Shown here one piece after another: positions 9,051 to 17,552 of a stretch of 64,000 nt of DNA; the first letter of the stretch is position 1, and each line of letters starts with the position of its first letter. The translations under genes were made by a program, and so were the position numbers. The DNA lies in the NCBI GenBank assembly GCA_044361315.1, contig JBIKJA010000002.1, positions 186,001-250,000 of the forward strand, given 5' to 3'. This DNA is from Crocinitomix sp044361315 (GTDB taxonomy: Bacteria > Bacteroidota > Bacteroidia > Flavobacteriales_D > Crocinitomicaceae). A model generated the notes under the pieces. The model ran no database searches. It saw only the letters and a program-made list of their open reading frames with translations, and was not told the origin of the DNA.

Positions 9051-10296
9051 TAGTCTAATTATATTGGCAGGTTTGCTTCCCTTGAATGTTTTCGGTGGAG
9101 CGATTTTAGTGCCAATGGACGAGACGCAAAAAAACCATCTCAAAGCTTATGGTGTCGCTTATTGGACCCTTGAACGTGACATTGTCATGGAGTGGTTACT
9201 GAATTATCAAGGAGGGAGCTTTTTATTTCCTCAAAATCCCCTCATCGAAGAGCAATTAATCATTAAAGGGATTTCTTATAAAATACTCCCTGATGTAAAG
9301 GTTAGGCAGATCAAATCCGAAATCGCCAACCCAGAAGTTAACATGGAGGTCATTCAATTAGAAACTGCACCAAAAATCGCTGTTTACACGCCATCTGGAA
9401 AACAACCTTGGGACGATGCCGTAACGCTTGTGCTCACCTATGCAGAAATTCCTTATGAAGAAATTTATGACTCTTTGGTAGTTAAAAATGGCTTACCAGA
9501 GTTTGATTGGCTTCACTTGCATCACGAAGATTTTACGGGACAATATGGTAAGTTTTACGCACGTTACAAAAATGAAGCTTGGTATCAACAACAAGTTCGT
9601 GACAATGAAAAAATGGCTAAATTTTTAGGATTCAGCAAGGTTTCTCAAATGAAATTGGATGTCGCAATTAAAATAAAAGAATTTGTAATTGGGGGTGGTT
9701 ATTTATTTACCATGTGCTCGGGCACAGATAGTTATGACATTGCGCTAAGTGCTCAAAATACTGACATTTGTGAACACATGTACGATCATGATGCTGCCGA
9801 TGCGGATTGTCAAGCAAAATTGGATTATACACAAACATTTGCTTTTAAAGATTTTATCTTAGTTAAAAACCCTTTAGAATATGAATATTCTAATATCGAC
9901 GGAACCACGGACCATCGAATTCCACAAAATCAAGATAAATTTTACCTTTTTGATTTTTCTGCCAAATGGGATGTCGTACCAACCATGCTTTGCCAAAATC
10001 ACACCCGCGAAATTGACGGATTTATGGGGCAAACCACCGATTTTAGACGCGAATTTATTAAACCTGAAGTATTGGTAATGGGTGAAAATAAAGCACTCGG
10101 TACAGCTCGCTATCTCCATGGCGAATTAGGTCAAGGTACTTGGACTTTTTACGGAGGACACGATCCGGAGGATTATCAGCACATGGTAGGTGACCCGCCA
10201 ACGGACTTAAGTTTGCACCCGAATTCGGCAGGTTATCGCCTGATTCTAAACAATGTCCTTTTCCCATCAGCAAAGAAAAAAAAGAGAAAAACCTAG
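9031..10296 (+). CDS. Conserved Bacteroidota secreted protein (family often labelled asparagine synthetase B)
   Basis: 421 residues with a GTG start inside the end of dnaB and a clear signal peptide (MKKFLFNSLIILAGLLPLNV). From memory, proteins of this type in Bacteroidota begin the mature region with a segment like ILVPMDETQKNHLKAYG. They also contain GKQPWDDAVT, YDWLHLHHEDFTGQYGK-like DWLHLHHEDFTGQYGK, and GGGYLFTMCSGTDSYDIAL. They are commonly annotated asparagine synthetase B. I see neither the N-terminal Cys nucleophile nor a real PP-loop (SGGxDS). CSGTDS only looks similar, and the signal peptide argues against a cytosolic synthetase. The glycine-rich, Cys-containing segment might reflect a glutamine-amidotransferase-like fold, which is inference. 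The C-terminus is a Lys/Arg-rich tail. Function unknown. Confidence 0.75.
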   Translation: MKKFLFNSLIILAGLLPLNVFGGAILVPMDETQKNHLKAYGVAYWTLERDIVMEWLLNYQGGSFLFPQNPLIEEQLIIKGISYKILPDVKVRQIKSEIANPEVNMEVIQLETAPKIAVYTPSGKQPWDDAVTLVLTYAEIPYEEIYDSLVVKNGLPEFDWLHLHHEDFTGQYGKFYARYKNEAWYQQQVRDNEKMAKFLGFSKVSQMKLDVAIKIKEFVIGGGYLFTMCSGTDSYDIALSAQNTDICEHMYDHDAADADCQAKLDYTQTFAFKDFILVKNPLEYEYSNIDGTTDHRIPQNQDKFYLFDFSAKWDVVPTMLCQNHTREIDGFMGQTTDFRREFIKPEVLVMGENKALGTARYLHGELGQGTWTFYGGHDPEDYQHMVGDPPTDLSLHPNSAGYRLILNNVLFPSAKKKKRKT

Positions 10297-10377
10297 GCGC
10301 TCGGCTATTTAAATAGAACATAGCTAAATTAGTTTTAAATATTAATTCACAATCGTCGGATTGTCAATTTTTTCTTT

Positions 10378-10385
10378 TAAATTTG
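10378..10385 (+). promoter_or_regulatory. Possible -7 element for the PorE-like gene
   Basis: TAAATTTG fits TAnnTTTG. A TTG at 10361-10363 lies 14 bases upstream, closer than is typical. Confidence 0.35.
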
Positions 10386-10431
10386 ATCACCTTGAGAAGC
10401 TATTTATGACAATAATTTTAATTTGATTTTT

Positions 10432-12651
10432 ATGAAATTTGCTCCGAATAATTATCGATTTTTTTTAACCTTAACGATGCTCTTTTTTGGGCTGTTTTAT
10501 AGTCATACCTCAAATGGACAAACCATTAATAATTATCTCAGCGAGGCCAAAAAACAACGCGCTAAATTGGACTATCCAATTGCAATCGATATGTACCAGC
10601 AAGCTCTAGCATTGGAGCCCACAAATACGAGAGCACTAGAAGGGCTAATCGAAATTTATTTGTATCGTTATGAAATTTACGATTCTGCCGAAGTTTATTT
10701 GTTAAAACGCATCAATAGCATGGTATCAGATACTAATGTTTTGGTTTTTTACGATTATGCCAGATGCTTGCAAATGCAAGAACGACATTACGAAGCCATT
10801 GAAAAATACCTGGATTTTAAAACAAGTTACCTCGGAAGTAAAAAACTTAATTACATTAAAGATGAATTGAATGAACGCATAGAAACTTCACGTCAAGCCA
10901 TTAAAAACAAGGCAATTATCAACGATAACGCAACCTACACTGTCGAAAATATGGATTTCTTCATTAATTCGGTCGATCCAGAATATACACCCATATTCTT
11001 AGAAAAAGATAGTATTTTGTTGTTTAATGCCCGATACAAAGATTTTGAAGATGAAGATGTTTCTGAAGATTCAAAGTATTTTGAGAATATTTATTATTTC
11101 AATTTAATAGAATCGGTTTCTTCTAGTTATAACCCAGGAATTGAACAAGGCAATCATCACGCTGTGGTAGGAAAAAGAAGTGATAATGACGATATTCTAG
11201 TTTTTTATTTGAATAAAATTTGGACGTCCTCCATTGCGCAAGATCGATTAAACGAACTTACTGAGTTACCCGAAGTTTTTGGGAAATATTACTTTCAACC
11301 ACACGGTGTTTTTACTAATAATGGAAAGACCTTTATTTTTAGTGCTATGGATCGTCCAGAGGTTGTTGGGGGCGATTTGAATATCTATATTAGCGAACTA
11401 ATTGACACTACTTGGACAACACCTGTACCAATAAGTCCATTAATTAATTCAGAAAAAAACGAAGACAGTCCTTTTCTCTCAGCCGATGGAAAAACACTTT
11501 ATTTTTCATCTAAAGGGCACAACAGTTCTGGTGGCTATGATTTTTACAAGTCTGAATTAGTAAACGGAGATTGGACCTTTCCTGAAAATCTAGGGTATCC
11601 CATGAATTCTTCAGGCGATGATATTTATCTGATTTTCAGCGAAGATGGTAAAACTGGTTTTTTCTCTTCCAATCGAAATGGTGGTTTTGGCGGAATGGAC
11701 ATTTATAAGTTTACCGTAAATCAAAAATTAATTTCTGGAATCACATATGACAAAACTGGAAGCGTACTGCCAAATGTACTGGTAACCTTAAGTAATTTAA
11801 TAGATAAAACTGTTACCACAGCTATGAGCGATACCAACGGTGCCTTTCAATTTAAAGTAGATTCTGATCAAGAATTTGAATTGCTTGGACAAAAAGAAAA
11901 GTACTTTGACGGAAAAAATACCGCACATACAAAATTGATTGATGATGAGGTAATTGCCTACTTAACTCTTGAAAAAGATCCAGGTATTTCATTATATGCA
12001 TTGATTACAGATAAAAAAACGAGCCAATCGTTGGACAGTGTAAAAATGACCATAACGGACAACATGACAGGACTCACCGAAACGTTTTTAACCGGACCAG
12101 CTGGTGATTATCGGAAAGCTGTCGCGGATAAAAAATTGTCCGAAAGGGGAAGTTATAATTTTACCCTCGACCGAGAAGGGTACCTTTCAAAAACATTGAC
12201 ATACAATATTGTATTTGAGAAAGAAGGAACCTATAATGTTCATGCAGATTTAGATATCAGTCTCGAAAAAATTGAAGTTGGTGAAGATCTTTCCAACTTT
12301 ATTGACATTAAACCTATTTATTTTGACGTAAATAAATCGGATATCAGACCAAATGCAGCGCTTGAATTAGATAAAATTGTGAAGGTAATGAATGAAAATC
12401 CAAACATAATGATTGAACTTGGATCTCATACCGATTCACGCGGAAGTGCTACCTCAAATGCAAGTTTGTCTGAACGACGTGCTCAAGCATCCGCGGCCTA
12501 TATCAAAGCACGAATTACCAATCCTGAACGAATTACTGGAAAGGGATATGGCGAAACGCGTTTATTCAATGAATGTGCCGATGGTGTCGAGTGTAGTAAA
12601 GAAAAACATCAAGAAAATAGACGAACAGCGTTTATCATCCTCCGATTATAA
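10432..12651 (+). CDS. OmpA-family protein with TPR, propeller and CRD domains (PorE-like)
   Basis: About 739 residues from the ATG at 10432; the frame also contains an upstream TTG. Order of parts: signal peptide ending near SNGQ, TPR-like helices (about 35-110), WD40/PD40 propeller repeats (about 190-405), a carboxypeptidase-regulatory-like domain (ISGITYDKTGSVLPNVLVTL, about 410-480), a second beta domain, and a C-terminal OmpA domain (about 630-739). Propeller signatures include SPFLSADGKTLYFSSKGHNS and GYDFYKSE. The OmpA domain holds YFDVNKSDIRPNA, HTDSRGS and LSERRAQA, with the Asp and Arg that bind peptidoglycan. This TPR-WD40-CRD-OmpA order is that of PorE, which anchors the T9SS to peptidoglycan. 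Bacteroidota carry many paralogues, so PorE-like is safer than porE. Confidence 0.85.
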   Translation: MKFAPNNYRFFLTLTMLFFGLFYSHTSNGQTINNYLSEAKKQRAKLDYPIAIDMYQQALALEPTNTRALEGLIEIYLYRYEIYDSAEVYLLKRINSMVSDTNVLVFYDYARCLQMQERHYEAIEKYLDFKTSYLGSKKLNYIKDELNERIETSRQAIKNKAIINDNATYTVENMDFFINSVDPEYTPIFLEKDSILLFNARYKDFEDEDVSEDSKYFENIYYFNLIESVSSSYNPGIEQGNHHAVVGKRSDNDDILVFYLNKIWTSSIAQDRLNELTELPEVFGKYYFQPHGVFTNNGKTFIFSAMDRPEVVGGDLNIYISELIDTTWTTPVPISPLINSEKNEDSPFLSADGKTLYFSSKGHNSSGGYDFYKSELVNGDWTFPENLGYPMNSSGDDIYLIFSEDGKTGFFSSNRNGGFGGMDIYKFTVNQKLISGITYDKTGSVLPNVLVTLSNLIDKTVTTAMSDTNGAFQFKVDSDQEFELLGQKEKYFDGKNTAHTKLIDDEVIAYLTLEKDPGISLYALITDKKTSQSLDSVKMTITDNMTGLTETFLTGPAGDYRKAVADKKLSERGSYNFTLDREGYLSKTLTYNIVFEKEGTYNVHADLDISLEKIEVGEDLSNFIDIKPIYFDVNKSDIRPNAALELDKIVKVMNENPNIMIELGSHTDSRGSATSNASLSERRAQASAAYIKARITNPERITGKGYGETRLFNECADGVECSKEKHQENRRTAFIILRL

Positions 12652-12657
12652 TCTTGT

Positions 12658-12729
12658 ATTGGCTCGGGTAGCGCCAATGTAATTCCTTTATCTTATCAAA
12701 AGCAACACCCCGACCCTTGCGATAACGCC
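12658..12729 (-). repeat. Dispersed two-hairpin element, copy D (degenerate)
   Basis: Read on the minus strand it runs GGCGTTATCGCAAGGGTCGG, then a T-rich spacer, then a hairpin with arms ATTGGC and GCCAAT (12673-12678 with 12658-12663 on the plus strand). It shares GGCGTTA and GGGTCGGG with the copy at 28131 and the two-part design with the other copies. It lies between convergent genes: 6 bases after the PorE-like stop, and more than 300 bases beyond the rseP stop. Confidence 0.55.
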
Positions 12730-13068
12730 TGTGTAATAGCCAACAGCAATACTTATTTATTCATGTGATGGCATGCTATTGTAGTTAAGAATGAAGGCGC
12801 ATTTAGTATAGCTCGCGCTCGTTTAGCGACAGCGTTATGAGTGCGTTCTTGTAAGGCATTTGTAATGCCTACCCCGTCATCAAAATCCCTTCTTTTTCTT
12901 TGGAATTCTATTTAAGACGGAAAGCTTATTGAGTTACTGATATGACTTTAGATCAACTCACTATTTTCTGCCCCATTTTATCATCGCTTGAATCTAGCCA
13001 ATCCAAGAAACGATAAAAATCAACCACAAAACTGAAAATCTGGTAAACTCATTTAGATCAAAATCAAC
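12730..13068. other. Intergenic stretch, mostly without recognisable features
   Basis: No convincing gene. A small hairpin AGGCATT-TGT-AATGCCT lies at 12854-12870, preceded by a GC-richer segment (CTCGCGCTCGTTTAGCG) unlike the surrounding AT-rich DNA. The rest, to the rseP stop, is AT-rich without a clear terminator. The GC-rich part may be a decayed repeat. Confidence 0.35.
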
Positions 13069-14388
13069 TTACTTTCCAAAAATAGCCTTGTAAATATCAA
13101 GCCCATTTGCGTATAGCAAGAGACCCAGCAATAAAATGATTCCAGCCATTTGAGCGTATTCCATCAATTTTTCGTTCGGTTTACGACCAGTAATCATCTC
13201 ATATAATAAAAACATGATATGCCCACCGTCTAATGCCGGAATCGGTAAAAAGTTCATGAAAGCCAACATTATTGAAATAAAAGCGGTCATTCCCCAAAAC
13301 ACTTGCCAATCCCAAGTTGGAGAGAAAAGACTTCCAAAAGCACCAAATCCGCCAATACTGCTTGCGCCTTCTTTAGTAAACAAAAATTTAAGCTGTGAAA
13401 CATAATCACTCAATGTGTTCATCCCCAATTTTAAACCACCAGGAATAGCCGCACCAAATGAATAATCTTTATGGCTGATAATATCTTTACTTAATCCAAC
13501 GGGAGCTACACCAATCATTCCCAAAGAATCCACCGAAACAATTAGCGAATCAATCACCTCATCGCGCAAATAAATTACACTAACATCTTTAGATTTATTT
13601 GCTTTAATTTGAGTTTGAAATTGGTCCCAATAAGCAGTCGTGTGATCATTAACCGCAATAATACTATCTCCTTTTTGTAACCCCGCTTTCTCCGCATTTC
13701 CCGCCACAATTACAGAATCAATCACTGCCGTAAATCGCGGAGAAATTCCATTCATTGCGCCTGCTTTAAAAGCCCGCATATCCATATCTTCTGGTAAAAC
13801 AATTTTAGATTCTTGCCCATTGCGTTCAATAGTAATTTCTTGTATATCGCGCAACAAAATAAATTTGTTAATGTCCATAACATCAAACGGCACCTCGCCA
13901 TCTAATGCAACAATATTGTCCCCATCCTGAAAACCTAATTCTTTATACGTTTCATGAAAAGAATAACCATGTTTTACATCTTTTGGCGCAATATAATCCT
14001 CTCCCCATGCAAACAAAACCAGAATATAAATCACAATCCCTACAATCATATTCACCACAACACCGCCAATCATAATAATCAAACGTTGCCAAGCTGGTTT
14101 CGAACGAAATTCCCATTCTTGTGGTGGTTGTTTCATTTGTTCCTTGTCCATTGATTCATCAATCATCCCAGAAATCTTCACATAACCTCCCAACGGAATC
14201 CAACCAATTCCCCAAGTAGTTTCGCCAATTTTCTTTTTGAAAAGTGAAAATTTATAATCAAAAAACAAATAGAATTTCTCTACCCTTGTCTTAAACCATC
14301 TTGCTGGCAAATAATGCCCAAACTCGTGTAATACAATTAAGATTGATAAACTCAGAATTAATTGACCAGCTTTAATAAGAATTTCCAT
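13069..14388 (-). CDS. rseP: RIP metalloprotease RseP (site-2 protease)
   Basis: Inner-membrane zinc protease of 439 residues that cuts transmembrane segments, typically of anti-sigma factors, and also clears signal peptides. The zinc motif HEFGH is at residues 21-25 in the first transmembrane helix. PDZ-like segments occupy roughly residues 140-290. The second conserved active-site region NFLPIPALDGGH, carrying the third ligand Asp, is near residue 385, between the last transmembrane helices. It is divergent from the genes upstream, with its own TATCTTTG -7 box. Two sigma factor genes with membrane partners occur elsewhere in this window and could be clients, but that is inference. Confidence 0.96.
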   Translation of the reverse strand: MEILIKAGQLILSLSILIVLHEFGHYLPARWFKTRVEKFYLFFDYKFSLFKKKIGETTWGIGWIPLGGYVKISGMIDESMDKEQMKQPPQEWEFRSKPAWQRLIIMIGGVVVNMIVGIVIYILVLFAWGEDYIAPKDVKHGYSFHETYKELGFQDGDNIVALDGEVPFDVMDINKFILLRDIQEITIERNGQESKIVLPEDMDMRAFKAGAMNGISPRFTAVIDSVIVAGNAEKAGLQKGDSIIAVNDHTTAYWDQFQTQIKANKSKDVSVIYLRDEVIDSLIVSVDSLGMIGVAPVGLSKDIISHKDYSFGAAIPGGLKLGMNTLSDYVSQLKFLFTKEGASSIGGFGAFGSLFSPTWDWQVFWGMTAFISIMLAFMNFLPIPALDGGHIMFLLYEMITGRKPNEKLMEYAQMAGIILLLGLLLYANGLDIYKAIFGK

Positions 14389-14406
14389 TCAGTTTTAATT
14401 TTAGCC

Positions 14407-14414
14407 TCCAAAGA
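14407..14414 (-). promoter_or_regulatory. -7 element for rseP
   Basis: The minus strand TATCTTTG lies 18 bases before the rseP ATG. A TTG (14429-14431, complement of CAA) lies 14 bases further upstream. Confidence 0.45.
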
Positions 14415-14460
14415 TACACTTTAGTTTCGCCAAAAGAAAGGAATTTAAGGAATTTTAACA

Positions 14461-14829
14461 CTAGTTCAACGAAGCATCCGAATCTGGCGCCACATACTCA
14501 TTCGTTTCAAAATAATTAACCACTGCTTCTTTCAAAAGATGCTCCTGTTCGCGATTTGTTAAATGTGGAATTCCTTTCAATTTTTCAAAATGTGGCCAAC
14601 CATCCTCGTCATTTTCAACAAATTTATAAATGCCATAAGGCTCTAAAATTGTACAAATTGCAATATGAATCAAGTTCATTTTTTCATCCTTACTAAATTC
14701 TTTGTACCCCATGCCTAATTCTTGCACCCCAATTAAAAGTAAAACCGTGTCCAATTCGAGCCCTTCCCCAAACTTTACCTCTAACTTTCGAATTAACGAT
14801 CTAAAATTCAATTCTACCTTGTGATCCAT
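14461..14829 (-). CDS. Conserved small protein of unknown function
   Basis: 122 residues from the ATG at 14829 (MDHKVELNF); the frame stays open upstream to a TTG at 14883. It is a cytosolic, acidic, helical protein. Notable segments are FGEGLELDTVLLLIGVQELG, DEKMNLIHIAICTILEPYG and DEDGWPHFEKLKGIPHL. I recognise this pattern as a Flavobacteriales-type conserved hypothetical, with no known fold or activity. It ends 72 bases before the rseP promoter region and is transcribed toward rseP. It may be co-transcribed with it, and it is divergent from cvpA, with 77 bases between the two starts. Confidence 0.7.
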   Translation of the reverse strand: MDHKVELNFRSLIRKLEVKFGEGLELDTVLLLIGVQELGMGYKEFSKDEKMNLIHIAICTILEPYGIYKFVENDEDGWPHFEKLKGIPHLTNREQEHLLKEAVVNYFETNEYVAPDSDASLN

Positions 14830-14906
14830 ACTCGTAAACAGTCCCTTGTTTGAAAATAAAAACATATTTAATTCAGGGTACAAACTTCAGAATTATTTTT
14901 GTCACC

Positions 14907-15443
14907 ATGAACTTTTTAGATTTAATATTAATAATTCCATTGGTGATTGGCGGTTGGAGAGGTTTCAAACGAGGTTTAGTGATCGAGGTTTTTACGCTGC
15001 TTGCCTTGTTGGTTGGTATTTACGCAGGAATCCATTTTTCCGATTATCTATCCGATATCCTAAAAGAGAAAATGGGGTTTCAATCTGAATACCTGCCTGC
15101 CATCTCCTTTACGATAATCCTTTTAATGGTTGGAGCAATGGTTTATTTCGCAGGTAAAATTATTGAAAAAGCAGTCAATATTATCGCCTTATCAATGGCA
15201 AACAAAATCGCAGGCATGTTTTTTGGCCTTATTAAAATGCTCTATATTGTCAGTATCCTACTCGTTTTATTCGAAGCCTACGAAGATTCAGAAAACTCCA
15301 AAAATTCAAACGTTCGACAAGAATCATTGCTGTATTCACCTATAAAACACGTGTCATTAACCACTATTCCTGCCTTAAAACATAGCAAGTTGTTTGTGCG
15401 AATTTTAAAAGATTCAAACGCACTCGACCACTATCAAAATTAA
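14907..15443 (+). CDS. CvpA family membrane protein
   Basis: 178 residues from the ATG at 14907 (MNFLDLILIIPLVIGGWRGF). The CvpA signature GWRGFKRGLVIEVF follows the first transmembrane helix. Four hydrophobic helices are visible (about 3-20, 25-45, 65-85, 100-125), and then a charged cytosolic tail. The family is named for colicin V production but is widespread. It is linked to envelope homeostasis, with no known enzymatic activity. The gene is followed 28 bases later by copy A of the dispersed two-hairpin element. Confidence 0.9.
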   Translation: MNFLDLILIIPLVIGGWRGFKRGLVIEVFTLLALLVGIYAGIHFSDYLSDILKEKMGFQSEYLPAISFTIILLMVGAMVYFAGKIIEKAVNIIALSMANKIAGMFFGLIKMLYIVSILLVLFEAYEDSENSKNSNVRQESLLYSPIKHVSLTTIPALKHSKLFVRILKDSNALDHYQN

Positions 15444-15470
15444 ACTAAATCAATGATTAGTTGAAGATCA

Positions 15471-15583
15471 TTTTTTTTTTTGGGCAAATCCCCCTCAACA
15501 AGCCGGGGGTCGGGCTTTTTTGCTCCCGCTTCACTTATGGCGATTGAAATCGCCATAAGTGAGAGCTCCGCGTCAATCCCTTT
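15471..15583 (+). repeat. Dispersed two-hairpin element, copy A
   Basis: A run of 11 T and GGGC is followed by hairpin 1 (CCCCC 15490-15494 with GGGGG 15505-15509) and the core GGGTCGGGCTTTTTT. Hairpin 2 is a perfect 15-bp stem (15531-15545 with 15548-15562, arm TCACTTATGGCGATT) with a two-base gap. The tail GCGTCAATCCCTTTTGCG resembles the end of the copy at 28131. Confidence 0.65.
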
Positions 15584-15690
15584 TGCGATTGCCAAGTAAT
15601 TCTCATATTCCTTGGTTAATCAAAATTTCCATTCAAATTGAACAAAATAAAATATTTAAATAAAAAAATGCCTACTGCTTCTTAATTCAT

Positions 15691-15698
15691 TAAATTTG
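15691..15698 (+). promoter_or_regulatory. Possible -7 element for the gene at 15704
   Basis: TAAATTTG fits TAnnTTTG but ends only 5 bases before the first ATG. This favours a nearly leaderless message or the second ATG. Confidence 0.35.
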
Positions 15699-15703
15699 TC
15701 ATA

Positions 15704-16444
15704 ATGATGCGGCAATTATTCATAGGTTTGTTCTTAACGATAGGTTTATCAGGTTTCTCTCAAGAACCTGATAAAGATGCTGGTGGAACAATCATGCGAC
15801 GTGAATTTTCTATCGGATTAAATTTTAATGCCAATGCAGGTGCAAATGGATGGGGCCCAAGTTTCGAATATTCCTTTCAAAAAACGTATAAATACAAACA
15901 CAGTTTTGGTTTTACATGTACCAATATCCGCCACCCAAAAGAATTTAGCGTGGTAAATATTAATGGTAGTTCTCGAGGTTATTTTTATGGCAAACTAAAT
16001 TCACTCGTTTGTTTTAGACCTACTTTTGGTGGAAAATTGATGTTGTTCCAATCTAAACGAGAAAATGGCATCGAAATTTCTTACAAATGGCACCTTGGTC
16101 CTGTCTTTGGTTTGTTAAAACCAGTTTATTTAAAAATTGCGAAATTTAACACCAACCCAATCGACGAGCGTTACAACCCATCTATACACAATACTGAAAA
16201 TATTTCTGGACGTTCACCTTGGACAAAAGGATTAGGTGAATCAGAAATAAAAATAGGACTCTTTTTAAAATCAGGTTTCGATTTTAATTTTGCAACCGTT
16301 TCAAATAAAATTAGTGGTGGCGAAATTGGATTTATGGTTGATTTTTTTCCGAGTTCCTCAATTCAACTAGCCAATAATAATCCGAGTCAAAAAATTTTCC
16401 CATCATTGTACCTACAATTTAATTTAGGGCAACGATTAAATTAA
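15704..16444 (+). CDS. Predicted outer-membrane beta-barrel protein, unknown function
   Basis: 246 residues starting MMRQLFIGLFLTIGLSGFSQ, a signal peptide with typical cleavage before Gln. Two adjacent ATGs are possible starts. The mature part alternates polar and aromatic residues, as in short beta-barrels (EFSIGLNFNANAGANGWGPS, KYKHSFGFTCTNIRHP, GGEIGFMVDFFPSSSIQ), and ends in a Phe-containing strand (PSLYLQFNLGQRLN). It lies 8 bases upstream of lipA. Proteins of this kind often sit directly before lipA in Flavobacteriales, but I know of no functional link. Confidence 0.6.
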   Translation: MMRQLFIGLFLTIGLSGFSQEPDKDAGGTIMRREFSIGLNFNANAGANGWGPSFEYSFQKTYKYKHSFGFTCTNIRHPKEFSVVNINGSSRGYFYGKLNSLVCFRPTFGGKLMLFQSKRENGIEISYKWHLGPVFGLLKPVYLKIAKFNTNPIDERYNPSIHNTENISGRSPWTKGLGESEIKIGLFLKSGFDFNFATVSNKISGGEIGFMVDFFPSSSIQLANNNPSQKIFPSLYLQFNLGQRLN

Positions 16445-16452
16445 CCGTGGAA

Positions 16453-17319
16453 ATGGAAGCAGCAGCCTCAGAAAAAATTACAATAAAAAAACCAAGTTGG
16501 TTACGTGTCAAATTACCAATTGGAGAAAATTATAAAAAAGTACGAGCATTGGTGGATGAGCATAAACTACACACCATCTGCCAAAGCGGTAATTGCCCCA
16601 ATATGGGCGAATGTTGGGGCGAAGGAACCGCAACTTTTATGATTTTAGGAAACATCTGTACCCGCTCTTGTGGTTTCTGTGCAGTGTCTACCGGCAAACC
16701 TTTAGAGGCAGACATCTTTGAACCGGCAAAAGTAGCTCAATCCATTAAATTAATGAACATTAAGCATGCTGTCATTACCTCTGTTGATAGAGATGACTTG
16801 CCAGATGGAGGTTCAGAAATTTGGGCATCAACCGTTCGTGCCATTCGCAGAAAAAGACCAGGAACAACTATGGAAACCTTAATTCCTGATTTTGCTGGAA
16901 AATGGGAAAACCTTCAACGAATAATTGATGTTGCACCAGAAGTGGTTTCACATAATCTTGAAACCGTGAGACGCTTGACAAAACAAGTCCGCATTCAAGC
17001 AAAATACGACCGAAGCTTGGAAGTTTTAATGCGCCTTAAGCGCGGCGGAATGAAAACGAAATCAGGAATCATGCTAGGTTTAGGTGAAACGGAGACAGAA
17101 ATTTACGAAACAATTGATGATTTAAGCAGCGTTGGATGTGATATTTTGACAATGGGTCAATATTTACAACCAACTGCAAATCATTTGCCTATTGCTCAAT
17201 TTATCACCCCGCAAAAATTCGATGAATACGGGGCATACGCCTTAAAAAAAGGATTTAGATTTGTTGAAAGTGGTCCACTTGTTCGTTCATCTTATCACGC
17301 CGAAAAACACTTGTTTTAA
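16453..17319 (+). CDS. lipA: Lipoyl synthase
   Basis: Radical SAM enzyme that inserts two sulfurs into protein-bound octanoyl groups to make lipoate for the 2-oxoacid dehydrogenases and GcvH. 288 residues from the ATG at 16453; a GTG two codons earlier is also possible. The auxiliary cluster motif is CQSGNCPNMGECW. The radical SAM CxxxCxxC motif is CTRSCGFC, after ATFMILGN. Other conserved blocks are VDRDDLPDGGS, PDFAGKWENL, VSHNLETVRRL, GIMLGLGE and a C-terminal SGPLVRSSYHA (the conserved RSSY). Confidence 0.98.
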   Translation: MEAAASEKITIKKPSWLRVKLPIGENYKKVRALVDEHKLHTICQSGNCPNMGECWGEGTATFMILGNICTRSCGFCAVSTGKPLEADIFEPAKVAQSIKLMNIKHAVITSVDRDDLPDGGSEIWASTVRAIRRKRPGTTMETLIPDFAGKWENLQRIIDVAPEVVSHNLETVRRLTKQVRIQAKYDRSLEVLMRLKRGGMKTKSGIMLGLGETETEIYETIDDLSSVGCDILTMGQYLQPTANHLPIAQFITPQKFDEYGAYALKKGFRFVESGPLVRSSYHAEKHLF

Positions 17320-17552
17320 CCGCTCGTCAAAATCATCGAAAGGTAGATTAGTATAAAATACTTAAAAATGTAAAAATTGCATTTTTTAAATCCTATAATT
17401 TATTGGAATTTAGTAAAAAATTTTAACGAATTACATCCGAAATAAAAAACGATATGAACAAATAATGACCTTTCATGTTAAATAAAATTTAAAGAATTTT
17501 GAAAGAGATTAGAGATTTATATCGTATCTTGTGCGGATGAAATTGCGCTTAG

